A stretch of DNA of 64,000 bases from an uncultured Acetatifactor sp. (GTDB lineage Bacteria > Bacillota > Clostridia > Lachnospirales > Lachnospiraceae): the NCBI GenBank assembly GCA_910578185.1, contig CAJTPN010000003.1:65950-129949 (forward strand). Reading direction: 5' to 3'. The notes beneath the pieces were generated by a model that worked only from the letters and a program-made list of their open reading frames with translations, ran no database searches and was not told where the DNA came from. The translations under genes and the position numbers were made by a program. The first letter of the stretch is position 1; the number at the start of each line of letters is the position of its first letter. Positions 24,596 through 33,004 of this stretch are shown one piece after another.

Positions 24596-24982
24596 TCAAT
24601 ACCGATCCATGCCTTCTCCTGCGGAAAGTCTCCGCAGATAAACGTCTGGCTCCTTCTTCATCCGCTGCATGGTCAAAAAAGCATTCAGCACCATAGCCTC
24701 CTTGTTGCAGCACTCCGTATTTTTACCAATATCACCAATGAGATTGTATCGATCCATTTGCCAGACATACAAGTCTGTCAAACCATAGCCACAGCATCTA
24801 TCTTCATCACAAAAAGTATGATGTTCCAGATAGTACAGGAACTCTTTCATCTGGCCCTCGTCTGCCAGCAGTCCTGCCCATAATCCGTCCAGCCACCCAG
24901 GCTCCTTTCCTGCGTATTCTCCCAGAATCTGAAGCGCTTCGTAGGACTTGATTTTTCTTGCATCATACAGTATTCCGTTCAT
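24596..24982 (-). CDS. Hypothetical protein
   Basis: 128 residues from ATG 24982 (AGAGG 6 bases upstream). Helical, with no membrane segment, and Cys clusters HTFCDEDRCCGYG and NTECCNKEA. A central DLYVWQMDRYNLIGDI motif is conserved-looking. It precedes the HAAS-type gene by 44 bases and is probably co-transcribed. I recognise no characterised family. Confidence 0.7.
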   Translation of the reverse strand: MNGILYDARKIKSYEALQILGEYAGKEPGWLDGLWAGLLADEGQMKEFLYYLEHHTFCDEDRCCGYGLTDLYVWQMDRYNLIGDIGKNTECCNKEAMVLNAFLTMQRMKKEPDVYLRRLSAGEGMDRY

Positions 24983-25064
24983 TTCCAACCTCTTCTCTCA
25001 TTTACGGCAATCCGGACTCCCGCCCCGGCATTGTCATTTTATGTTCCCGTCTTTGTGAAAATTC

Positions 25065-25319
25065 TCACCACTTCTCTCTGGGACAACAGTTTCTCATCAC
25101 TGCCGCCCGAAGCTCCACATAACACCCGCAGCTACGGCACATCCCTTCCAACAGCAGTTCGCATTCTTTACATATATTAAGTCTTTCTTCGTACAACTCT
25201 ACGGGCGCCTTCACATCTGCATCCAAGTTATCTATATACTCCCTGAGGGATTGAAAATATGCTTCCTGTCCCGCCATATCTCTGATCAGACACCTTTTGC
25301 ATAATCTTAAATTTTCCAT
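25065..25319 (-). CDS. Small Cys-rich zinc-binding-type protein (DUF6171-like)
   Basis: 84 residues with paired Cys: LCKRCL near the N-terminus, then NICKECELLLEGMCRSCGCY and RNCCPREKW. The four CxxC-like pairs suggest one or two structural zinc sites. As recalled it fits the DUF6171 family of Lachnospiraceae, without known function. Stand-alone between the hypothetical gene and the TrmH-like gene. Confidence 0.7.
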   Translation of the reverse strand: MENLRLCKRCLIRDMAGQEAYFQSLREYIDNLDADVKAPVELYEERLNICKECELLLEGMCRSCGCYVELRAAVMRNCCPREKW

Positions 25320-25355
25320 GATTCTTTTACATCCTGTCCCTTTACTGTATGAGCA

Positions 25356-26066
25356 TTATATCTCTGAAATTTCATATAGAGCAATGCTTACCGCTATCGG
25401 GAGGTTTAGACTGTCAATCGCATTGCTGTGGCGTATCACCACACTCGTTCCAATCTCATGAAACGCTTCAGGCAATCCCGTAGCTTCATTGCCAAATATC
25501 AAAGAATATGGCTCAACAAATGCAACATTTTTCAGAGACCCGCTGGCATTTAACATAAAAGGATAAAGGGAATTCCCGGGATTTAATTTCATATAATCAG
25601 ATATATTATCAAAATACTGTATTTCCATCCCAAAAAAGGCTCCCATGGAAGCCCTGATAACCTTGGGATCAAAAATATCTACCGCCGGCCTGACGATGGC
25701 TACGTTTTTGATCCCAAATCCCAGACAGCTTCTTAATATCGTTCCAAGATTTCCCGCATTGGATGGGTTCACCAGCACCAAATGATTTATCCCGCACTTG
25801 ATCTTCATCCCATATTTATTAAATTTTCCTATAACAAAACAATTCTCTTTATTCGATAGTATATTAAATATTTTATCATTTACACTGTATTCAACATGAT
25901 TTTTATGACAAAGGGCTATCAATTTGTCATATACTTCACTTTTTACAAACGAAGAGTGAATATAGATATGCACTACCTGATCCGGTCTTTGATACAATAA
26001 CTCAAATGTCAAAGTAATACCCAATGCATATGAGACATCGCCTTCTTTTTTATACCTTGCGGAAAT
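25356..26066 (-). CDS. TrmH/SpoU-family RNA 2'-O-methyltransferase, apparent ATT start
   Basis: The C-terminal half has the SpoU motifs: NPSNAGNLGTILRSCLGFG (motif 1), SLIFGNEATGLPEAF (motif 2) and IDSLNLPIAVSIALYE (motif 3), which form the knotted SAM site. The first usual start codon, TTG 26024, would cut off the conserved SARYKKEGDVSYA. The frame stays open to an ATT at 26066 that lies 6 bases after GGGGGAG, the only good ribosome site. I therefore place the start there: 236 residues. The RNA target is unknown. Confidence 0.8.
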   Translation of the reverse strand: MSARYKKEGDVSYALGITLTFELLYQRPDQVVHIYIHSSFVKSEVYDKLIALCHKNHVEYSVNDKIFNILSNKENCFVIGKFNKYGMKIKCGINHLVLVNPSNAGNLGTILRSCLGFGIKNVAIVRPAVDIFDPKVIRASMGAFFGMEIQYFDNISDYMKLNPGNSLYPFMLNASGSLKNVAFVEPYSLIFGNEATGLPEAFHEIGTSVVIRHSNAIDSLNLPIAVSIALYEISEI

Positions 26067-26407
26067 AACAATCTCCCCCTTTTTGCATTCATGGCCCTGA
26101 CATAATTAGATTCCAAAAAAGACGTTTTATAAAGATCCGTCTTTCACTGTTGACTTCCTATGTCAAGCCATCAAAATTTTCACTTACTTTTTTCTTATTT
26201 TATCACAAGTTTACTTTACTTACAATTTAAGACGGCATATTTCTTCAGATATATCCGCATTGTGGCTGTCGCCAATCACTTATAATATTTGTATCATATT
26301 AGAAGCATAATGACCAATAAATTTTTCAGACAGTTATTACCCAGGGAAGTTAGAAAAGCTTTCTAAAAACTGCTGTTTAACTCTTTCAGACTAAGCAAAG
26401 AGAAATA
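26067..26407. other. A/T-rich intergenic stretch
   Basis: Holds no plausible gene on either strand. It is the upstream region of the TrmH-like gene and the downstream region of tRNA-Arg. Confidence 0.5.
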
Positions 26408-26439
26408 GCGGGAACGTCTGTTTTTCAAGACTTTCCCGC
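26408..26439 (-). terminator. Probable terminator of tRNA-Arg
   Basis: GCGGGAAAGTCT and AGACGTTCCCGC pair on the minus strand with one mismatch. The following TATTTCTCTTTG is moderately T-rich. Confidence 0.5.
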
Positions 26440-26464
26440 CATTTGCAAACCAACCTGCACAAAT

Positions 26465-26522
26465 GCACATAGTAACGTACATAAACGCACATAGTAACGT
26501 ACATAAACGCACATAGTAACGT
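26465..26522. repeat. 22-bp tandem repeat, 2.6 copies
   Basis: The unit GCACATAGTAACGTACATAAAC occurs at 26465-26486 and 26487-26508, and its first 14 bases again at 26509-26522, running into the 3' end of tRNA-Arg. No spacers are present, so this is not a CRISPR array. It probably grew by slippage next to the tRNA. Confidence 0.85.
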
Positions 26523-26593
26523 GCGTTAGAGGATTCGAACCCCCGACCTTTTGGTCCGTAGCCAAACGCTCTATCCAGCTGAGCTAAACGCAC
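26520..26593 (-). tRNA. tRNA-Arg (anticodon ACG)
   Basis: A 74-nt cloverleaf with acceptor GTGCGTT/AACGCAC, anticodon loop CTACGGA between TTTGG and CCAAA, T-loop GGTTCGAATCC and discriminator G. The first base of ACG should be edited to inosine. Confidence 0.95.
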
Positions 26594-26631
26594 ACTTTTT
26601 TGTCACAACATTACTGCCTGCAACATTTAAT

Positions 26632-26660
26632 ATAATATACCCTGCTATCAAAAAAGTCAA
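26632..26660 (-). promoter_or_regulatory. Promoter of tRNA-Arg
   Basis: TTGACT (26660-26655), 17-base spacer, TATTAT (26637-26632) on the minus strand. Confidence 0.8.
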
Positions 26661-26785
26661 GCATTATTTTAAAATATTACTCTTTTGTAATGCATTTTAG
26701 TAAAAAAAGTTCATCCGCCTGTCTAAACCATTAGAAAAACTATACATTTTCCACCATGTTTACACGAATGCAAAAGTTATAACAA

Positions 26786-26807
26786 CCCGGCAGATTTCTC
26801 TGCCGGG
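26786..26807 (-). terminator. Terminator after the DUF1540 gene
   Basis: CCCGGCAGA and TCTGCCGGG form a perfect stem 22 bases after the stop. TTGTTATAACTTTTG follows on the minus strand. Confidence 0.8.
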
Positions 26808-26829
26808 TATGTTTTTACACCGCGTTCTT

Positions 26830-27150
26830 TTATTTCTCCCGAAAAGTAGCACATGCCGTTCCATGACAATTACATGCACCGCCGCCTTTGATATCCACGT
26901 GGTCCGCATTGCACTTATAATTGGAATTATAAATACATTTTGTTGCCTCACAGTCGATACTGATCGTCTTGCTGGGATGGATCACGGAGCTTTTAAAGGA
27001 ATCCGATCCTTCTTTTTCCTGGATAAAGCTTTCGCAGCAGGTATCGTCACAGTTGCAGGCATGCTTTCCGCCCACCATAATGTCCCCTTTGCTGCAAAGG
27101 CAATCCTCATTATAGGTACAATTTTGCACCGTACATTTTAAATCCGCCAT
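26830..27150 (-). CDS. DUF1540-type double-knuckle Cys-rich protein
   Basis: 106 residues from ATG 27150 with GGAGG 5 bases upstream. Two similar Cys modules occur: LKCTVQNCTYNEDCLCSK ... CNCDDTCCESF and IDCEATKCIYNSNYKCNA ... CNCHGTACATF. Each matches the DUF1540 pattern, thought to bind metal. Such small proteins are frequent in spore-forming clostridia; the function is unknown. Own terminator, hence a single-gene unit. Confidence 0.85.
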   Translation of the reverse strand: MADLKCTVQNCTYNEDCLCSKGDIMVGGKHACNCDDTCCESFIQEKEGSDSFKSSVIHPSKTISIDCEATKCIYNSNYKCNADHVDIKGGGACNCHGTACATFREK

Positions 27151-27335
27151 AAAAGCCTCCTCTTCCGCGCCGCTTGCCTTACGAACCTGCATTAAGCAGC
27201 GCGGAAACGGCAGATTCGGACAGAAATTTGCGCATTCTCTTTATGCGCAATTTGAACACAAACTGCATCTCTGTCAGAATTAGTATGCCTCATTCCGGCG
27301 ATGATATTCACTTGATTTGGATGTTTTCCGGCGTT

Positions 27336-29300
27336 TTATTTGGACTCTTCCTGAACGGTTTCCCTGCGGATTTCTTTCGTGCGAATTTCCTCACAGATCT
27401 GATCCAGGAATGCTGCCAACGGTTTCTGCCCCTCGTCGCCGGCAAAACGGCTCCTGACAGAAACCAGTCCCTGTTCTTCCTCCTGCTGTCCTACTACTAA
27501 CATATAGGGTACCTTTGCAAGCCTTGCTTCCCGTATCTTAAAACCGATTTTCTCAGAACGTTTGTCTGCCGATGCATCAATATCTCTCGCCCTCAACTCT
27601 TTGAGCACCTTATCGGCATATGCCTCATATTTTTCGGAAATTGGAAGCACTCTCACCTGTTCCGGACACAACCATGTAGGGAATTTACCTGCATATTTTT
27701 CGATCAGCCATGCCAACGTCCGCTCGTAGCACCCCATGGACGTCCTGTGGATAATATAAGGCCGAACTTTGTCACCGTTCTGATCAATGTAATACATGTC
27801 AAACTGCTCCGCCAAAAGTGCGTCCCACTGAATCGTGATCATGGTATCTTCCTTGCCGTATACATTTCTGGCATTAATATCCACCTTGGGCCCGTAAAAA
27901 GCAGCTTCCCCCACATCTTCCACAAAAGGAATCCCCAGTTCGATCAAAATGTCCCGGATATGCTGTTCGGTCTCATTCCATACTTCCGGCTCACCGATAT
28001 ACTTTTCCCTGTTATTGGGATCCCACTTGGACAGATGATAGGTAACATCTTCCTCCACGCCCAAAGTGGTCAGGCAGTATTTGGCTAACGCGATACAACT
28101 CTTAAATTCCTCTACCATCTGATCCGGCCTTACTACCAGATGTCCCTCGGTAATCGTAAACTGCCGCACACGAGTCAACCCGTGCATTTCTCCAGAATCT
28201 TCCGAACGGAATAGCGTTGATGTCTCGCTCATTCTGTACGGAAGGTCACGATATGACTTTTGTGAATTTTTATACACATAGTACTGGAAGGGACAGGTCA
28301 TGGGCCGAAGCGCGTATACTTCCTTATCTTTTTCCTCATCGCCCAGCACAAACATGCCTTCCTTATAGTGATCCCAATGTCCTGACATTTTATATAAGTC
28401 AGATTTTGCCATCAAAGGTGTTTTTGTGCGAACGTATCCCCATTCTTTATCCTCCAGATCCTCAATCCAGCGCTGGAGCTTCATAAGCATCCTGGTGCCC
28501 TTAGGGGTAAAAAGAGGAAGTCCCTGGCCGATTACGTCAACCGTAGTAAACAATTCCATCTCCCGGCCAAGTTTGTTGTGATCCCGGCGTTTGGCATCTT
28601 CCATACGTTCCAGATGCTCCGCAAGCTCTTCTTTTTTATTATAAGCAGTGCCGTAAATACGCTGCAGCCTGGCCTTGTCGGAATCTCCCCGCCAATATGC
28701 CATGGAAGAAGATATCAACTTAAAAGCCTTAATGCCCTTCGTACTCATCAAATGTGGTCCCGCACACAGATCAACAAAATCTCCCTGGCTGTAAAAAGAG
28801 ATTTCCGCATCTTCCGGCAGATCTTGAATCAACTCCACTTTATATGGCTCTCCCCTGTCTTCCATATATTTCACTGCCTCCGCCCTGGGAAGCGTGAACT
28901 TCTCCAGTTTGGCGCCCTTTTTGATAATTTTCTTCATCTCCGCTTCTAAGGCGTCCAAATCTTCCCTGGAAAAAGGTTCATGGTCAAAATCATAGTAAAA
29001 CCCCGTGTCAATACTGGGTCCAATGGCAAGTTTTGCATTCGGGAACAAATTCTTAACCGCCTCCGCAAGTACATGAGAGGTGGTGTGGCGAATAGCCGCC
29101 AAACCTTCTTCATCTGCTGCCGTACAAATACTCATCTCACAGTCATAGTCCACGACTGTCCTCAAATCCACCGTTTTGCCGTCTACCTTTGCACAACAGG
29201 CAACTCGCGCCAAGCCCTCGCTGATATCTGACGCAATTTCAAATACGCTTTTGGCTCCATCATACTCTTTTATAGAACCATCCTTCAAAGTAATCTTCAT
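27336..29300 (-). CDS. thrS: Threonyl-tRNA synthetase
   Basis: 654 residues, normal length, ATG 29300 with GGAGG 5 bases upstream. The order is an N-terminal TGS domain (ITLKDGSIKEYDGAKSVFEI), an editing domain with HTTSHVLAEAV and DLCAGPHL, a class II catalytic core (RPMTCPFQYYVYK, motif 2 region RVRQFTITEGHL, HRTSMGCYERTLAWLIE) and an anticodon-binding domain (VRVLPISEKYEAYADKV). It charges tRNA-Thr. Upstream lie a small membrane protein gene and a T-box leader, so expression probably responds to uncharged tRNA-Thr. The unusual 107-bp repeats lie directly before its ribosome site. Confidence 0.97.
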   Translation of the reverse strand: MKITLKDGSIKEYDGAKSVFEIASDISEGLARVACCAKVDGKTVDLRTVVDYDCEMSICTAADEEGLAAIRHTTSHVLAEAVKNLFPNAKLAIGPSIDTGFYYDFDHEPFSREDLDALEAEMKKIIKKGAKLEKFTLPRAEAVKYMEDRGEPYKVELIQDLPEDAEISFYSQGDFVDLCAGPHLMSTKGIKAFKLISSSMAYWRGDSDKARLQRIYGTAYNKKEELAEHLERMEDAKRRDHNKLGREMELFTTVDVIGQGLPLFTPKGTRMLMKLQRWIEDLEDKEWGYVRTKTPLMAKSDLYKMSGHWDHYKEGMFVLGDEEKDKEVYALRPMTCPFQYYVYKNSQKSYRDLPYRMSETSTLFRSEDSGEMHGLTRVRQFTITEGHLVVRPDQMVEEFKSCIALAKYCLTTLGVEEDVTYHLSKWDPNNREKYIGEPEVWNETEQHIRDILIELGIPFVEDVGEAAFYGPKVDINARNVYGKEDTMITIQWDALLAEQFDMYYIDQNGDKVRPYIIHRTSMGCYERTLAWLIEKYAGKFPTWLCPEQVRVLPISEKYEAYADKVLKELRARDIDASADKRSEKIGFKIREARLAKVPYMLVVGQQEEEQGLVSVRSRFAGDEGQKPLAAFLDQICEEIRTKEIRRETVQEESK

Positions 29301-29313
29301 TTTGTCCTCCTAT

Positions 29314-29575
29314 TCCAGTTCCGTCCCTTCTCTTCAACGCCCACTCAGGGGAGATAATCAGTCGTAAATTCATCTACTGATTTTCTCCCTGGCGTTTCCG
29401 TTTCGGGACTGTTTTATTTTTCCAGTTCCGTCCCTTCTCTTCTACGCCCACTCAGGGGAGATAATCAGTCGTAAATTCATCTACTGATTCTCTCCCTGGC
29501 GTTTCCGTTTCGGGACTGTTTTATTTTTCCAGTTCCGTCCCTTCTCTTCTACGCCCACTCAGGGGGAATCGTTCC
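29314..29575. repeat. 107-bp tandem hairpin repeats before thrS
   Basis: Unit starts (TCCAGTTCCGTCCC) occur at 29314, 29421 and 29528, exactly 107 bases apart. The first two copies are complete and nearly identical; the third lacks the central part. Each full copy is an interrupted palindrome: GTCCC/GGGAC, ACGCC/GGCGT, CAGGG-GAGA/TCTC-CCTG and AATCAGT/ACTGATT, nested in that order. On the plus strand the stem is followed by GTTTTATTTTT, so it looks like a terminator in that direction. Confidence 0.85.
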
Positions 29576-29578
29576 ATT

Positions 29579-29806
29579 TCAGGACTGTTTTTTTGACTTT
29601 CTTTCACTGCAATTTTTATATTGTACATTTCCGCTGTTGCTGCCAATGATAATACCATGTGTTGCCGGCGCCGCCAACAATCCAAAGACAATGCCTGTCA
29701 ATAAACAAACCAATGCCAACGTCCAATATGTGACCTTTGCCATGGTCACTTCCCCGTCAAAACATTTCCTCGCCAATCTTTTTAGCGCAATCACAAATAC
29801 TCCCAT
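29579..29806 (-). CDS. Small membrane protein downstream of the T-box
   Basis: 75 residues from ATG 29806 with GGAGG 5 bases upstream. One transmembrane segment (TYWTLALVCLLTGIVFGLLAA) is followed by a polar tail ending in a Lys/Ser-rich stretch. A second ATG in VTMAKVTYW could start a 55-residue form. It is the first gene after the T-box leader and would share its control with thrS. Function unknown. Confidence 0.7.
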   Translation of the reverse strand: MGVFVIALKRLARKCFDGEVTMAKVTYWTLALVCLLTGIVFGLLAAPATHGIIIGSNSGNVQYKNCSERKSKKQS

Positions 29807-29908
29807 TGCTTCCTCCTTTCCGATATCACAGTTTCCCGTTGGGTTCACATCTCTATGAGAGAAACTCCCTATGAAAAAAGAACCAGAAACATACATTTTC
29901 TCTCAATA

Positions 29909-30178
29909 TAAAAAATCCCTTGCAACTCTCATTGCAAGGGACGAATCCATTCCGGATCGCGGTTCCACCCTTCTTGCAGGTCTTTTCTTTTTTAACCTGC
30001 CTCTTCATTTGCTCGTAACGGGAACTGCCGGGCTTGATTAGAGCCACTCCGAGGTGGTCTTCACCGGCCTTCCCGCCAAGCCGCTTTCAGCGCCCAATCA
30101 ATGGGGCGGCTCTCTCTGTGGCAACTCCTGCCGATTACTTTCCTCATCTTCGTTTTGTCACTATAATATCATCGCCTA
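29909..30178 (-). promoter_or_regulatory. T-box riboswitch (probably Thr-specific)
   Basis: The minus strand carries the T-box consensus AGGGTGGAACCGCG (29971-29958), which binds the tRNA acceptor end. The terminator CCCTTGCAA/TTGCAAGGG plus ATTTTTT follows at 29940-29911, and a long stem I region lies upstream. An ACC triplet (a Thr codon) in GAAGACCACC on the 3' side of stem I is the candidate specifier. Uncharged tRNA-Thr would favour the antiterminator and let transcription proceed to the membrane protein gene and thrS. Confidence 0.9.
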
Positions 30179-30187
30179 TGATTCCCT

Positions 30188-30216
30188 ATCATAATACTTT
30201 TTTCCAGAATTGTAAA
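30188..30216 (-). promoter_or_regulatory. Promoter of the T-box/thrS transcript
   Basis: TTTACA (30216-30211), 17-base spacer, TATGAT (30193-30188) on the minus strand, just before the T-box leader. Confidence 0.7.
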
Positions 30217-30282
30217 GTCCTTTTTCTTACATCTCCATTTATGGCATGTCTGAAAATTTATTGCCTTACATGACAAACATTT

Positions 30283-30813
30283 TTACAGTAATCCCGTTGC
30301 AGTCTTTGCTTCCGTTCCGTCCATCAGCCCTGAAATATACTCTTCCACAACCTGTCTGCTTAAGTCCAACGCAACCGCCAACTCTCCATATAAATATTCT
30401 TCCGCCATATGAAAATACTTGGCATCCACCGCCGTAATCTTCCTCCCCGCCTGTACTCGCTTTTGCTTTCTCAGGCAAATGGTCTTAATCATTTTTACCA
30501 GTTCTTCACAGCTATTTGCCTTGATACACTCTTTGTAGATCTGCTCGGTCAGTTTCTCATTGACAATCTCCAAAAGCGGAATCTCTGGTATGGCTTCTAT
30601 CAATTTTTGTGCTTCTTCTCGCCGCAAAACATTGCGTATGGATTCTTTTGAGGAATCCACCGGGACATAAACCGTGCTTCCTGACAGATACAAAGGCTTC
30701 AAAATATAATATTCCCGTTTTTTGTCCACACCGGTAATGTCCAAAGTAGTAATGTTTTCCACTTCACAGACGCCCTTATTGCCACAGATGACATAATCTC
30801 CTATCTCAAACAC
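30283..30813 (-). CDS. CarD/CdnL-type transcription factor
   Basis: 176 residues from GTG 30813, chosen because AAGGAAGGG lies 5 bases upstream and the product then starts MFEIGDYVICGNKGVCEV, the family's usual beginning. The N-terminal Tudor-like domain binds the RNA polymerase beta subunit; the helical C-terminus (AGRKITAVDAKYFHMAEEYL) binds promoter DNA. CarD proteins stabilise open promoter complexes. An ATG at 30834 would add seven residues without a good site. It is transcribed away from the hydrolase gene; the 346-bp gap contains only promoter-like A/T-rich sequence. Confidence 0.85.
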   Translation of the reverse strand: MFEIGDYVICGNKGVCEVENITTLDITGVDKKREYYILKPLYLSGSTVYVPVDSSKESIRNVLRREEAQKLIEAIPEIPLLEIVNEKLTEQIYKECIKANSCEELVKMIKTICLRKQKRVQAGRKITAVDAKYFHMAEEYLYGELAVALDLSRQVVEEYISGLMDGTEAKTATGLL

Positions 30814-31159
30814 AAAATCCCTTCCTTTCCGCATGTTTGCTGACTATAATATTTTCTACTAATGTTATAACCTAATTTTAACAGATTTAACCCAAAAATG
30901 TCAGTAAATTATATCGCAAAAATACATTTTTGTAAAATATGTCTATATAAGACACTTCATTCTTTGTAAATAATACCTAAAAATTCGGATAATCCTCACC
31001 GTAAAGTCAACTACTTCACCACAAAACTTGTTCTTTTCCGGTTCCCGGACATGTGATATAATGTTCTTATTCAAGCAAAAAGGCGGCCCCATGGCCATCC
31101 TTATCATATTCGAACTGTGATCGAGTACCATGAATAAAGTATTTTGGAGTATAACAAGT

Positions 31160-32263
31160 ATGAGGCAAAGAAAGAAAAAGAAAATCCGTTTCATCATAAT
31201 CAGCGTGAGCGCAACGCTCTTGTTTCTCCTAATCCTATTATGGGTTTTCTTTAGAAATGAACTGCGCTCCCTTATGTCACTGAAAAAATTAGATGATTAC
31301 GGCATGTATCAGATGATCTATTACGGAGATTACGGATTTGATGAGTTTCTGGAAATAGGCGCCGCTCACGATTCGGATATCGAAGCCTTTGTAACCAAAA
31401 GACTCCTGAAAGGACTGCCAATTAATTTAGGCGTTACCGGAGACGGCTGTACTGCTTTTGTTACCAAAAATGAACGCGGAGAGATTTTGTTTGGAAGAAA
31501 CTTTGATTTTCAATATGCTCCGTCTTTACAGATTTATACCGCACCAAGTCACGGATATGCTTCGGTTTCTACCGTTAACCTGGCATTTGCGGGATACTCG
31601 GAAAATCATTTGCCCGACGGAGGGGTTTTTGAACGCTTTTTGACATTGGCGGCTCCCTTCCTTCCCTTTGACGGAATGAACGAAAAAGGCCTTGCGATTG
31701 CGTTGCTTGCGGTACCGGAAGCCGCCCCACCATATGACCCTGACAAAGTAACGCTGAATACCACCACCGCCATTCGCCTGGTACTTGACAAAGCGGCCAC
31801 TGTGGAGGAAGCTGTCGAATTGTTAAAACAGTACAATATCTACTTTTCCGGCGACGTTGAATGTCATTTCTTAATCGCGGACGCAAACGGCAATTCGTCT
31901 ATTATTGAATATTATGACAACGAAGTACAAGTGATCCAAATGGACGGAGAATATCAGATTGCATCCAATTTTATTGCTTATAATGGTTTAAACATCGGAG
32001 AAGGCTATACAGAATTTGAACGTTATGATAAAGTCCAAAGCACAATAGAACTGAATAACGGTATTCTTGATACGGACAAGGCAATTCTTTTGCTTGCCGA
32101 TGTAGGCGTTTTAGACGGAACCGTAGACAAATTGCAATGGAGCGTTCTTTATAATCTTACCCGTAGAGACGGAGAAATTTTTGCCAATCGAAAGTCAAAT
32201 CACCGAATCAAATTTTCTCTGAATATGATTCCCGTCCGCTCAGATCATGTAACTCTCCCATGA
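31160..32263 (+). CDS. Membrane-anchored choloylglycine hydrolase-like amidase
   Basis: 367 residues from ATG 31160 (GGAG 9 bases upstream; an ATG at 31130 is possible). A basic start (MRQRKKKKIR) and one transmembrane helix (FIIISVSATLLFLLILLWVF) anchor the protein outside the cell. The Ntn-hydrolase-type motif GDGCTAFVTKNERGEILFGR places a Cys (Cys97) as candidate nucleophile, preceding FGRNFDF, as in the linear amide C-N hydrolase family. Unlike secreted or cytosolic bile salt hydrolases the Cys is not N-terminal, so processing or a different substrate is likely. The substrate is unknown. Confidence 0.8.
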   Translation: MRQRKKKKIRFIIISVSATLLFLLILLWVFFRNELRSLMSLKKLDDYGMYQMIYYGDYGFDEFLEIGAAHDSDIEAFVTKRLLKGLPINLGVTGDGCTAFVTKNERGEILFGRNFDFQYAPSLQIYTAPSHGYASVSTVNLAFAGYSENHLPDGGVFERFLTLAAPFLPFDGMNEKGLAIALLAVPEAAPPYDPDKVTLNTTTAIRLVLDKAATVEEAVELLKQYNIYFSGDVECHFLIADANGNSSIIEYYDNEVQVIQMDGEYQIASNFIAYNGLNIGEGYTEFERYDKVQSTIELNNGILDTDKAILLLADVGVLDGTVDKLQWSVLYNLTRRDGEIFANRKSNHRIKFSLNMIPVRSDHVTLP

Positions 32264-32277
32264 TTCTGAAAGTCAGT

Positions 32278-32305
32278 AAACGGCATAGACTATGCTATGC
32301 CGTTT
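32278..32305. terminator. Bidirectional terminator
   Basis: AAACGGCATAG (32278-32288) and CTATGCCGTTT (32295-32305) pair perfectly around ACTATG between the convergent hydrolase and cyclophilin genes. Confidence 0.85.
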
Positions 32306-32316
32306 AAATGATTCAT

Positions 32317-32907
32317 TTAATCAATTACTTTAATACTCTCAATCACTGGCTGATTCTCCGAAGCCACATTGCCTTCATCATCCAACGCAGGAACCTTTTC
32401 ACAGATGGCATCCACCACCTCCATTCCTTCCGTCACATAACCAAAACAGGCATATTTTCCGTCCAGGTAAAGGCTGTCCTCATGTACGATAAAAAACTGA
32501 GAACTGGCACTGTCATAAGAAAGCGAACGTGCCATGGAAATTGCGCCTCGAGTGTGAGAAAGATTATTTTCCACACCATTGTCCGAAAATTCGCCTACAA
32601 TATTCTCTTTGGAACCGCCCATTCCCGTCCCCAGAGGATCTCCTCCCTGAATCACAAATCCGGATACAATACGATGAAATGTCAACCCATCATAGAATCC
32701 TTCCTCTGCAAGTTTCATAAAATTCTCAACTGTTACAGGCGCTACGTCCCCATTCAGTTCCACAGTAATCTTACCAAAGTCTTTAATATTGATCTCCACA
32801 TGATGTGTTCCCACTCCCTGTACTTCCTTCTCATCTTTACCACATGCCGACAACAGAAGCACTAAAACGAGTGCCAAAATAACCAGTAATTTTCTCTTCT
32901 TTTTCAT
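32317..32907 (-). CDS. Cyclophilin-type peptidyl-prolyl isomerase lipoprotein
   Basis: 196 residues. The signal peptide KLLVILALVLVLLLSAC ends in the lipobox LSAC, so the protein is lipid-anchored on the outer face of the membrane. The cyclophilin core follows: TVENFMKLAEEGFYDGLTFH, RIVSGFVIQGGDPLGTGMGG and SQFFIVHEDS. It should assist folding of secreted proteins. ATG 32907 with GGGAG 8 bases upstream. Confidence 0.93.
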   Translation of the reverse strand: MKKKRKLLVILALVLVLLLSACGKDEKEVQGVGTHHVEINIKDFGKITVELNGDVAPVTVENFMKLAEEGFYDGLTFHRIVSGFVIQGGDPLGTGMGGSKENIVGEFSDNGVENNLSHTRGAISMARSLSYDSASSQFFIVHEDSLYLDGKYACFGYVTEGMEVVDAICEKVPALDDEGNVASENQPVIESIKVID

Positions 32908-32934
32908 CTTTTTTACTCCCTTTCAATTAAATAC

Positions 32935-32977
32935 AGGCGTCCCAAAAACCGCAGCCTCCTGCGGCTTTGGGACGCCT
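32935..32977 (-). terminator. Terminator of the 33005 gene
   Basis: A long stem (AGGCGTCCCAAA with TTTGGGACGCCT, inner CCGCAG/CTGCGG) follows the stop codon at 33005 by about 28 bases on the minus strand. The T-run lies mainly inside the stem. Confidence 0.7.
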
Positions 32978-33004
32978 CCTCCGCTTACGTCGGATCTTTT
33001 GTTT

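Noticed and set aside
26465..26522. CRISPR array
   Set aside because: The 22-bp units are directly joined without spacers, and no cas gene is present.
29314..29575. CRISPR array at the 107-bp repeats
   Set aside because: Units are contiguous, far longer than CRISPR repeats and without unique spacers.
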